The notes beneath the pieces were generated by a model. The model was not told where the DNA came from. It did no database searches and saw nothing but the letters and a program-made list of their open reading frames with translations. The translations under genes and the position numbers were made by a program. A stretch of 64,000 bases of DNA, taken from NCBI GenBank assembly GCA_947568835.1, contig OX387609.1, forward strand, positions 17,443,208 through 17,507,207, in the 5' to 3' direction. This stretch comes from Protonemura montana. Taxonomy: Eukaryota; Arthropoda; Insecta; Plecoptera; Nemouridae. This document shows, piece by piece, positions 49,257 through 60,337 of this stretch (position 1 is its first letter; every line of letters begins with the position of its first letter).

Positions 49257-52200
49257 CCTGCTCTATGTCCTGCCCCATGTCTTGCCCCATGTCCCATGTC
49301 CTGCCTCACGTCCTGCCCCATGTCCTGCCCCATGTCCTGCCCCATGTCCTGCCCCATGTCCTGCCCCATGTCCTGCCCTATGTCCTGCCCCATGTCCTGC
49401 CCCATGTCCTGCCCTATGCCCTGTCCCATGTCCTGTCCCATGTCATTTCCCATGTCCTGCTCCATGTCCTGCCCCATGTCCTGCCCCATGTCCTGCCCTA
49501 TGTCCTGCCCAATGTCCTGCCCCATGTCCTGCTCCATGTCCTGCCCCATGTCCTGCCCCATGTCCCATGTCATGCCCCATGTCCTGCCCCATGTCCTGCC
49601 CCATGTCCTGCCCCATGTCCTGCCCCATGTCCTGCCCTATGTCCTGTCCCATGTCCTGCCCCTTGTCCTGCCCCATGTCCTGCTCCATGTCCAGCCCCAT
49701 GTCCCATGTCCTGCCCCATGTCCTGCCACATGTCCTGCCCCATGTCCTGCCATATGTCCTGTCCCATGTCCTGCCCCATGTCCTGCCCTATGTCCTGCCC
49801 CATGTCCTGCCCCATGTCCTGCTCCATGTCCTGCCCCATGTCCTGCCCCATGTCCAATGTCTTGCCCCATATCCTGCCCTATGTCCTGCCCCATGTCCTG
49901 CCCCATGTCCTGCCCATGTCCTGTCCCATGTCCTGCCCCATGTCATGCCCCATGTCCTGCCCCATGTCCTGCCCCATGTCCTATGTCCTGCCCCATGTCC
50001 TGCCCCTTGTCCTGTCCCATTTCCTGCCCCATGTCCTGCCCCATGTCCTGACCCATGTCCTGCCCCATGTCCTGCCCCATGTCCTGCCGTATGTCCTGCC
50101 CCATGTCCTGCCCCATGTCCTGCCCTATGTCCTGTCCCATGTCCTGTCCCATGTCATGTCCCATGTCCTGCTCCATGTCCTGCCCCATGTCCTGCCCCAT
50201 GTCCCATGTTTTGCCTCATGTCCTGCCCCATGTCCTGCCCCATGTCCTGCCCCATGTCCTGCCCCATGTCCTGCCCCATGTCCTGCCCCATGTCCTGTCC
50301 CATGTCCTGCCCCATGTTTTGCCCCATGTCCTGCCCCATGTCCTGCCCTATGTCCTGTCCCATGTCCTGCCCCATGTCCTGTCCTATGTCATGTCCCATG
50401 TCCTGCTCCATGTCCTGCCCCATGTCCTGCCCCATGTCCTGCCCTATGTCCTGCCCCATGTCCTGCCCCATGTCCTGCCCCATGTCCTGCCCCATGTCCT
50501 GCCCCATGTCCTGCCCCATGTCCTGCCCCATGTCCTGCCCCATGTCCTGCCCCATGTCCCATGTCCTGCCCCATGTCCTGCCCCTTGTCCTGTCCCATTT
50601 CCTGCCCCATGTCCTACCCCATGTCCTGCCCCATGTCCTGCCCCATGTCCTGCCCCATGTCCTGCCTCATGTCCTGCCCCATGTCTTGCCCCATGTCCCA
50701 TGTCCTGCCCCATGTCCTGCCCCATGTCCTGCCCCATGTCCTGCCCTATGTCCTGTCTTATGTCCTGCCCCATGTAATGCCCCATGTCCTGCTCCATGTC
50801 CTCCCCCTGTCCTGCCCTATGTCTTATGTCCTGCCCCATGTCCTGCCTCATGGCCTGCCCCATGTCCCGCCCTATGTCCTGTCCCATGTCCTGCCCCATT
50901 TCCTGCCCCATGTCCTGCTCCATGTCCTGCCCCATGTCCTGCCCCATGTCCCGCTCCATGTCCTCCCCATGTCCTGCCTCATGTCCCATGTCCTGCCCCA
51001 TGTCCTGCCCCATGTCCTGTCCCATGTCCTGCCCCATGTTTTGCCCCATGTCCTGTCCAATGTCCTGCCTCATGTCCTGCCCCATGTCCTGCCCCATGTC
51101 CTGCCCCATGTCCTGCCCCATGTCCTGTCCCATGTCCTGCCCCATGTCATGCCCCATGTCCTGCCCCATGTCCTGCCCCATGTCCCATGTCCTGCCCCAT
51201 GTCCTGCCCTTTGTCCTGTCCCATTTCCTGCCCCATGTCCTGCCCCATGTCCTGCCCCATGTCCTGCCCCATGTCCTGCCCCATGTCTTGCCCCATGTTC
51301 CATGTCCTGCCCCATGTCCTGCCCCATGTCCGGCCCCATGTCCTTCCCTATGTCCTGTCCCATGTCCTGCCCCATGTCCTGCCCCTTGTCCTGCTCCATG
51401 TCCTCCCCCTGTCCTGCCCCATGTCCCATGTCCTGCCCCATGTCCTGCCCCATGTCCTGCCCCATGTCCTGCCCTATGTCTTGTCCCATGTCCTGCCCCA
51501 TGTCCTGCCCCATGTCCTGCCCTATGTCCTGCCCCATGTCTTGCCCCATGTCCCATGTCCTGCCCCATGTCCTGCCCCATGTCCTGCCCCATGTCCTGCC
51601 CTATGTCCTGCCCCATGTCCTGCCCCTTGTCCTGCCCCATGTCCTGCTCCATGTCCTGCCCCATGTCCCATGTCCTGCCCCATTTCCTGCCCCATGTCCT
51701 GCCCCATGTCCTGCCTCATGTCCTGCCCCATGTCCTGCCCTATGTCCTGCCCCATGCCCTGCCCCATGTCCTGCTCCATGTCCTGCCCTATGTCCTGCTC
51801 CATGTCCTGCCCTATGTCCTGTCCCATGTCCTGCTCCATGTCCTGCCCCATGTCCTGCCCCATGTCCCATGTCTTGCCCCATGTCCTGCCCCATGTCCTG
51901 TCCCATGTCCTGCCCCATGTCATGCCCCATGTCCTGCCCCATGTCCTGCCCCATGTCCCATGTCCTGCCTCATGTCCTGCCCCTTGTCCTGTCCTATTTC
52001 CTGCCCCATGTCCTGCCCCATGTCCTGCCCCGTGTCCTGCCCCATGTCCTGCCCCATGTTCTGCCCCATGTCCTGCCCCATATCTTGCCCCATGTCCAAT
52101 GTCCTGCCCCATGTCCTGCCCCATGTCCTGCCCCATGTCCTTCCCTATGTCCTGTCCCATGTCCTGCCCCATGTCCTGCCCCATGTCCTGCCCCATGTCC

Positions 52201-53902
52201 TGCTCCATGTCCTTCCCCTGTCCAGCCCCATGTCCCATGTCCTGCCCCATGTCCTGCCACATGTCCTGCCCCATGTCCTGCCATATGTCCTGTCCCATGT
52301 CCTGCCCCATGTCCTGCCCTATGTCCTGCCCCATGTCCTGCCCCATGTCCTGCTCCATGTCCTGCCCCATGTCCTGCCCCATGTCCCATGTCTTGCCCCA
52401 TATCCTGCCCTATGTCCTGCCCCATGTCCTGCCCCATGTCCTGCCCATGTCCTGTCCCATGTCCTGCCCCATGTCCTATGTCCTGCCCCATGTCCTGCCC
52501 CTTGTCCTGTCCCATTTCCTGCCCCATGTCCTGCCCTATGTCCTGTCCCATGTCCTGCCCCTTGTCCTGCACCATGTCCTGCTCCATGTCCTGCCCCATG
52601 TCCCATGTCCTGCCCCATTTCCTGCCCCATGTCCTGCCCCATGTCCTGCCCCATGTCCTGCCACATGTCCTGCCCCATGTCCTGCCCCATGTCCTGCCCT
52701 ATGTCCTGCCCCATGTCCTGCCCCATGTCCTGCCCCATGTCCTGCCCATGTCCTGTCCCATGTCCTGCCCCATGTCATGCCCCATGTCCTGCCCCATGTC
52801 CTGCCCCATGTCCTATGTCCTGCCCCATGTCCTGCCCCTTGTCCTGTCCCATTTCCTGCCCCATGTCCTGCCCTATGTCCTGTCCCATGTCCTGCCCCTT
52901 GTCCTGCCCCATGTCCTGCTCCATGTCCTGCCCCATGTCCCATGTCCTGCTCCATGTCCTTCCCCTGTCCAGCCCCATGTCCCATGTCCTGCCCCATGTC
53001 CTGCCACATGTCCTGCCCTATGTCCTGTCCCATGTCCTGCCCCTTGTCCTGCCCCATGTCCTGCTCCATGTCCTGCCCCATGTCCCATGTCCTGCTCCAT
53101 GTCCTTCCCCTGTCCAGCCCCATGTCCCATGTCCTGCCCCATGTCCTGCCACATGTCCTGCCCCAAATCCTGCCCCATGTCCTGCCCCATGTCCTGCCCT
53201 ATGTCCTGTCTTATGTCCTGCCCCATGTAATGCCCCATGTCCTGCTCCATGTCCTCCCCCTGTCCTGCCCTATGTCTTATGTCCTGCCCCATGTCCTGCC
53301 TCATGGCCTGCCCCATGTCCTGCCCTATGTCCTGTCCCATGTCCTGCCCCATTTCCTGCCCCATGTCCTGCTCCATGTCCTGCCCCATGTCCTGCCCAAT
53401 GTCCCGCTCCATGTCCTCCCCCTGTCCTGCCTCATGTCCCATGTCCTGCCCCATGTCCTGCCCCATGTCCTGCCCCATGTCCTGCCCCATGTCCTGTCCC
53501 ATGTCCTGCCCCATGTTTTGCCCCATGTCCTGTCCAATGTCCTGCCTCATGTCCTGCCCCATGTCCTGCCCCATGTCCTGCCCCATGTCCTGCCCCATGT
53601 CCTGTCCCATGTCCTGCCCCATGTCCTGCCCCATGTCCTGCCCCATGTCCTGCCCTATGTCTTGTCCCATGTCCTGCCCAATGTCCTGCCCCATGTCCTG
53701 CCCTATGTCCTGCCCCTTGTCTTGCCCCATGTCCCATGTCCTGCCCCATGTCCTGCCCCATGTCCTGCCCCATGTCCTGCCCTATGTCCTGCCCCATGTC
53801 CTGCCCCATGTCCTGCTCCATGTCCTGCCCCATGTCCTGCCCCATGTCCCATGTCATGCCCCATGTCCTGCCCCATGTCCTGCCCCATGTCCTGTCCCAT
53901 GA
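49257..53902. repeat. Long block C (4,646 bp)
   Basis: This follows block B at a 5,237-bp offset up to about 53,230 (CATATG at 49,751 and 52,282; TCCGGCC near 51,329; CCAAATCC at 53,165; TAA ending 53,230). It then ends with a shortened version of 39,217-40,173: the TAA to TGA distance is 672 bp instead of 956 bp, so 284 bp are missing. Confidence 0.8.
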
Positions 53903-54559
53903 CCTGCTCTATGTCCTGCCCCATGTCTTGCCCCATGTCCCATGTCCTGCCTCACGTCCTGCCCCATGTCCTGCCCCATGTCCTGCCCCATGTCCTGCCC
54001 CATGTCCTGCCCCATGTCCTGCCCTATGTCCTGCCCCATGTCCTGCCCCATGTCCTGCCCTATGCCCTGTCCCATGTCCTGTCCCATGTCATTTCCCATG
54101 TCCTGCTCCATGTCCTGCCCCATGTCCTGCCCCATGTCCTGCCCTATGTCCTGCCCCATGTCCTGCCCCATGTCCTGCTCCATGTCCTGCCCCATGTCCT
54201 GCCCCATGTCCCATGTCATGCCCCATGTCCTGCCCCATGTCCTGCCCGATGTCCTGCCCCATGTCCTGCCCCATGTCCTGCCCTATGTCCTGTCCCATGT
54301 CCTGCCCCTTGTCCTGCCCCATGTCCTGCTCCATGTCCTTCCCCATGTCCCATGTCCTGCCCCATTGCCTGCCCCATGTCCTGCCCCATGTCCTGCCCCA
54401 TGTCCTGCCACATGTCCTGCCCCATGTCCTGCCCCATGTCCTGTCCCATTTCCTGCCCCATGTCCTGCCCCATGTCCTGCCCCTAGTCCTGCCCTATGTC
54501 CTGTCCCATGTCCTGCCCCATGTCCTGCCCCATGTCCTGTCCCATGTCCTGCCTCATGT
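53903..54559. repeat. Partial fourth long block, broken off
   Basis: It opens as blocks A-C do (CCTCACGTCC near 53,951, CATTTCCCATG near 54,090) at an offset of 4,646 bp from block C, with CCCGATG and CATTGCC private variants near 54,246 and 54,363. It passes a TAG variant ending 54,486 and changes to the 5.78-kb HOR at about 54,560. Confidence 0.72.
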
Positions 54560-57500
54560 CCTGCCCCATGTCCTACCCTATGTCCTGCCCCATGTCCTGC
54601 CCCATGTCCTGCCCCATGTCCTGCCCTATGTCCTGCCCCATGTCCTGCCTTATGTCCTGCCCTATGTCCTGTCCCATGTCCTGCCCCATGTCCTGCCCCA
54701 TGTCCTGTCCCATGTCATGTCCCATGTCCTGCTCCATGTCCTGTTCCATGTCCTGCCCCATGTCCTGCCCCATGTCCTGCCCCATGTCCTGCCCCATGTC
54801 CTGCCCCATGTCCTGTCTCATGTCCTGCACCATGTCCTGCCCCATGTCCTGCCCCATGTCCTGCCCCATGTCCTGCTCCATGTCCTGCCCCATGTCCTGC
54901 CCCATGTCCCATGTCCTGCCCCATGTCCTGCCCCATGTCCTGTCCCATGTCCTGCCCCATGTCATGCCCCATGTCCTGCCCCATGTCCTGCCCCATGTCC
55001 CATGTCCTGCCTCATGTCCTGCCCCTTGTCCTGTCCTATTTCCTGCCCCATGTCCTGCCCCATGTCCTGCCCCGTGTCCTGCCCCATGTCCTGCCCCATG
55101 TCCTGCTCCATGTCCTGCCCCATGTCCTGCCCCATGTCCTGCCCTATGTCCTGCCCCATGTCCTGCCCCATGTCCTGCCCCATGTCCTGCCCCATGTCCT
55201 GCCCCATGTCCTGCCCCATGTCCTGCCCCATGTCCTGCCCCATGTCCTGCCCCATGTCCTGCCCCATGTCCCATGTCCTGCCCCATGTCCTGCCCCTTGT
55301 CCTGTCCCATTTCCTGCCCCATGTCCTACCCCATGTCCTGCCTCATGTCCTGCCCCATGTCCTGCCCCATGTCCTGCCTCATGTCCTGCCCCATGTCTTG
55401 CCCCATGTCCCATGTCCTGCCCCATGTCCTGCCCCATGTCCTGCCCCATGTCCTGCCCTATGTCCTGTCTTATGTCCTGCCCCATGTAATGCCCCATGTC
55501 CTGCTCCATGTCCTCCTCCTGTCCTGCCCTCTATCTTATGTCCAGCCCCATGTCCTGCCTCATGGCCTGCCCCATGTCCTGCCCTATGTCCTGTCCCATG
55601 TCCTGCCCCATTTCCTGCCCCATGTCCTGCTCCATGTCCTGCCCCATGTCCTGCCCCATGTCCCGCTCCATGTCCTCCCCATGTCCTGCCTCATGTCCCA
55701 TGTCCTGCCCAATGTCCTGCCTCATGTCCTGCCCCATGTCCTGCCCCATGTCCTGCCCCATGTCCTGCCCCATGTCCTGTCCCATGTCCTGCCCCATGTC
55801 ATGCCCCATGTCCTGCCCCATGTCCTGCCCCATGTCCCATGTCCTGCCCCATGTCCTGCCCTTTGTCCTGTCCCATTTCCTGCCCCATGTCCTGCCCCAT
55901 GTCCTGCCCCATGTCCTGCCCCATGTCCTGCCCCATGTCTTGCCCCATGTTCCATGTCCTGCCCCATGTCCTGCCCCATGTCCTGCCCCATGTCCTTCCC
56001 TATGTCCTGTCCCATGTCCTGCCCCATGTCCTGCCCCATGTCCTGCTCCATGTCCTCCCCCTGTCCTGCCCCATGTCCCATGTCCTGCATCATGTCCTGC
56101 CCCATGTCCTGCCCCATGTCCTGCCCTATGTCTTGTCCCATGTCCTGCCCCATGTCCTGCCCCATGTCCTGCCCTATGTCCTGCCCCATGTCTTGCCCCA
56201 TGTCCCATGTCCTGCCCCATGTCCTGCCCCATGTCCTGCCCCATGTCCTGCCCTATGTCCTGCCCCATGTCCTGCCCCTTGTCCTGCCCCATGTCCTGCT
56301 CCATGTTCTGCCCCATGTCCCATGTCCTGCCCCATTTCCTGCCCCATGTCCTGCCCCATGTCCTGTCCCATGTCCTGCCTCATGTCCTGCCCCATGTCCT
56401 GCCCTATGTCCTGCCCCATGCCCTGCCCCATGTCCTGTCCCATGTCCTGCCCTATGTCCTGCCCCATGTCCTGCCCTATGTCCTGTCCCATGTCCTGCTC
56501 CATGTCCTGCCCCATGTCCTGCCCCATGTCCCATGTCTTGCCCCATGTCCTGCCCCATGTCCTGCCCCATGTCCTGCCCCATGTCCTGCCCTATGTCCTG
56601 CCCCATGTCCTGCCCTATGTCCTGTCCCATGTCCTGCTCCATGTCCTGCCCCATGTCCTGCCCCATGTCCCATGTCCTGCCCCATGTCCTGCCCCATGTC
56701 CCATGTCCTGCCCCATGTCCTGCCCCTTGTCCTGTCCCATTTCCTGCCCCATGTCCTACCCCATGTCCTGCCCCATGTCCTGCCCCATGTCCTGCCCCAT
56801 GTCCTGCCTCATGTCCTGCCCCATGTCTTGCACCATGTCCCATGTCCTGCCCCATGTCTTGCCCCATGTCCTGCCCCATGTCCTGCCCTATGTCCTGTCT
56901 TATGTCCTGCCCCATGTAATGCCCCATGTCCTGCTCCATGTCCTCCCCCTGTCCTGCCCCATGTCCCATGTCCTGCCCCATTTCCTGCCCCATGTCCTGC
57001 CCCATGTCCTGCCCCATGTCCTGCCCCATGTCCTGTCCCATGTCCTGCCCCATGTCCTGCCCCATGTCCTGCCCCTAGTCCTGCCCTATGTCCTGTCCCA
57101 TGTCCTGCCCCATGTCCTGCCCCATGTCCTGCCCCATGTCCTGCCCCATGTCCTGCCCCATGTCTTGCCCCATGTCCCATGTCCTGCCCCATGTCCTGCC
57201 CCATGTCCTGCCCCATGTCCTTCCCTATGTCCTGTCCCATGTCCTGCCCCATGTCCTGCCCCATGTCCTGCTCCATGTCCTCCCCCTGTCCTGCCCCATG
57301 TCCCATGTCCTGCCCCATGTCCTGCCCCATGTCCTGCCCCATGTCCTGCCCTATGTCTTGTCCCATGTCCTGCCCCATGTCCTGCCCCATGTCCTGCCCT
57401 ATGTCCTGCCCCATGTCTTGCCCCATGTCCCATGTCCTGCCCCATGTCCTGCCCCATGTCCTGCCCCATGTCCTGCCCTATGTCCTGCCCCATGTCCTGC

Positions 57501-60337
57501 CCCTTGTCCTTCCCCATGTCCTGCTCCATGTCCTGCCCCATGTCCCATGTTCTGCCCCATTTCCTGCCCCATGTCCTGCCCCATGTCCTGCCCCATGTCC
57601 TGCCCCATGTCCTGTCCCATGTCCTGCCCCATGTCCTGCCCCATGTCCTGCCCCTAGTCCTGCCCTATGTCCTGTCCCATGTCCTGCCCCATGTCCTGCC
57701 CCATGTCCTGTCCCATGTCCTGCCTCATGTCCTGCCCCATGTCCTGCCCTATGTCCTGCCCCATGTCCTGCCCCATGTCCTGCCCCATGTCCTGCCCTAT
57801 GTCCTGCCCCATGTCCTGCCCTATGTCCTGTCCCATGTCCTGCTCCATGTCCTGCCCCATGTCCTGCCCCATGTCCCATGTCCTGCCCCATGTCCTGCCC
57901 CATGTCCTGTCCCATGTCCTGCCCCATGTCATGCCCCATGTCCTGCCCCATGTCCTGCCCCATGTCCCATGTCCTGCCTCATGTCCTGCCCCTTGTCCTG
58001 TCCTATTTCCTGCCCCATGTCCTGCCCCATGTCCTGCCCCGTGTCCTGCCCCATGTCCTGCCCCATGTTCTGCCCCATGTCCTGCCCCATGTCTTGCCCC
58101 ATGTCCCATGTCCTGCCCCATGTCCTGCCCCATGTCCTGCCCCATGTCCTTCCCTATGTCCTGTCCCATGTCCTGCCCCATGTCCTGCCCCATGTCCTTC
58201 CCCATGTCCTGCTCCATGTCCTTCCCCTGTCCAGCCCCATGTCCCATGTCCTGCCCCATGTCCTGCCACATGTCCTGCCCCATGTCCTGCCATATGTCCT
58301 GTCCCATGTCCTGCCCCATGTCCTGCCCTATGTCCTGCCCCATGTCCTGCCCCATGTCCTGCTCCATGTCCTGCCCCATGTCCTGCCCCATGTCCAATGT
58401 CTTGCCCCATATCCTGCCCTATGTCCTGCCCCATGTCCTGCCCCATGTCCTGCCCATGTCCTGTCCCATGTCCTGCCCCATGTCATGCCCCATGTCCTGC
58501 CCCATGTCCTGCCCCATGTCCTATGTCCTGCCCCATGTCCTGCCCCTTGTCCTGTCCCATTTTCTGCCCCATGTCCTGCCCCATGTCCTGACCCATGTCC
58601 TGCCCCATGTCCTGCCCCATGTCCTGCCGTATGTCCTGCCCCATGTCCTGCCCCATGTCCTGCCCTATGTCCTGTCCCATGTCCTGTCCCATGTCATGTC
58701 CCATGTCCTGCTCCATGTCCTGCCCCATGTCCTGCCCCATGTCCCATGTTTTGCCTCATGTCCTGCCCCATGTCCTGCCCCATGTCCTGCCCCATGTCCT
58801 GCCCCATGTCCTGCCCCATGTCTTGCCCCATGTCCCATGTCCTGCCCCATGTCCTGCCCCATGTCCTGCCCCATGTCCTGCCCTATGTCCTGTCTTATGT
58901 CCTGCCCCATGTAATGCCCCATGTCCTGCTCCATGTCCTCCCCCTGTCCTGCCCTATGTCTTATGTCCTGCCCCATGTCCTGCCTCATGGCCTGCCCCAT
59001 GTCCCGCCCTATGTCCTGTCCCATGTCCTGCCCCATTTCCTGCCCCATGTCCTGCTCCATGTCCTGCCCCATGTCCTGCCCCATGTCCCGCTCCATGTCC
59101 TCCCCATGTCCTGCCTCATGTCCCATGTCCTGCCCCATGTCCTGCCCCATGTCCTGTCCCATGTCCTGCCCCATGTTTTGCCCCATGTCCTGTCCAATGT
59201 CCTGCCTCATGTCCTGCCCCATGTCCTGCCCCATGTCCTATGTCCTGCCCCATGTCCTGCCCCTTGTCCTGTCCCATTTCCTGCCCCATGTCCTGCCCTA
59301 TGTCCTGTCCCATGTCCTGCCCCTTGTCCTGCACCATGTCCTGCTCCATGTCCTGCCCCATGTCCCATGTCCTGCCCCATTTCCTGCCCCATGTCCTGCC
59401 CCATGTCCTGCCCCATGTCCTGCCACATGTCCTGCCCCATGTCCTGCCCCATGTCCTGCCCTATTTCCTGCCCCATGTCCTGCCCCATGTCCTGCCCCAT
59501 GTCCTGCCCATGTCCTGTCCCATGTCCTGCCCCATGTCATGCCCCATGTCCTGCCCCATGTCCTGCCCCATGTCCTATGTCCTGCCCCATGTCCTGCCCC
59601 TTGTCCTGTCCCATTTCCTGCCCCATGTCCTGCCCTATGTCCTGTCCCATGTCCTGCCCCTTGTCCTGCCCCATGTCCTGCTCCATGTCCTGCCCCATGT
59701 CCCATGTCCTGCTCCATGTCCTTCCCCTGTCCAGCCCCATGTCCCATGTCCTGCCCCATGTCCTGCCACATGTCCTGCCCTATGTCCTGTCCAATGTCCT
59801 GCCCCTTGTCCTGCCCCATGTCCTGCTCCATGTCCTGCCCCATGTCCCATGTCCTGCTCCATGTCCTTCCCCTGTCCAGCCCCATGTCCCATGTCCTCCC
59901 CATGTCCTGCCACATGTCCTGCCCCATATCCTGCCCCATGTCCTGCCCCATGTCCTGCCCTATGTCCTGTCTTATGTCCTGCCCCATGTAATGCCCCATG
60001 TCCTGCTCCATGTCCTCCCCCTGTCCTGCCCTATGTCTTATGTCCTGCCCCATGTCCTGCCTCATGGCCTGCCCCATGTCCTGCCCTATGTCCTGTCCCA
60101 TGTCCTGCCCCATTTCCTGCCCCATGTCCTGCTCCATGTCCTGCCCCATGTCCTGCCCAATGTCCCGCTCCATGTCCTCCCCCTGTCCTGCCTCATGTCC
60201 CATGTCCTGCCCCATGTCCTGCCCCATGTCCTGCCCCATGTCCTGCCCCATGTCCTGTCCCATGTCCTGCCCCATGTTTTGCCCCATGTCCTGTCCAATG
60301 TCCTGCCTCATGTCCTGCCCCATGTCCTGCCCCATGT
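54560..60337. repeat. HOR of about 5.78 kb, copy 1
   Basis: Markers repeat 5,766-5,790 bp downstream: CTACCCTATG (54,573 and 60,351), TAA variants (55,489 and 61,279; 56,919 and 62,685) and TAG variants (57,078 and 62,844; 57,657 and 63,423). The small changes in offset come from gains and losses of whole monomers. It holds the only CATATG of this region at 58,291, and a short 5' HOR piece with TAA variants ending 58,914 and 59,991. Confidence 0.82.

Noticed and set aside
39224-53230. A 4,668-codon ORF resembling keratin-associated or metallothionein-like Cys-rich protein
   Set aside because: Cys and Pro richness is only the translation of TGC/TGT and CCC/CCT in the satellite; no family motif or spacing conserved independently of the DNA repeat was seen.
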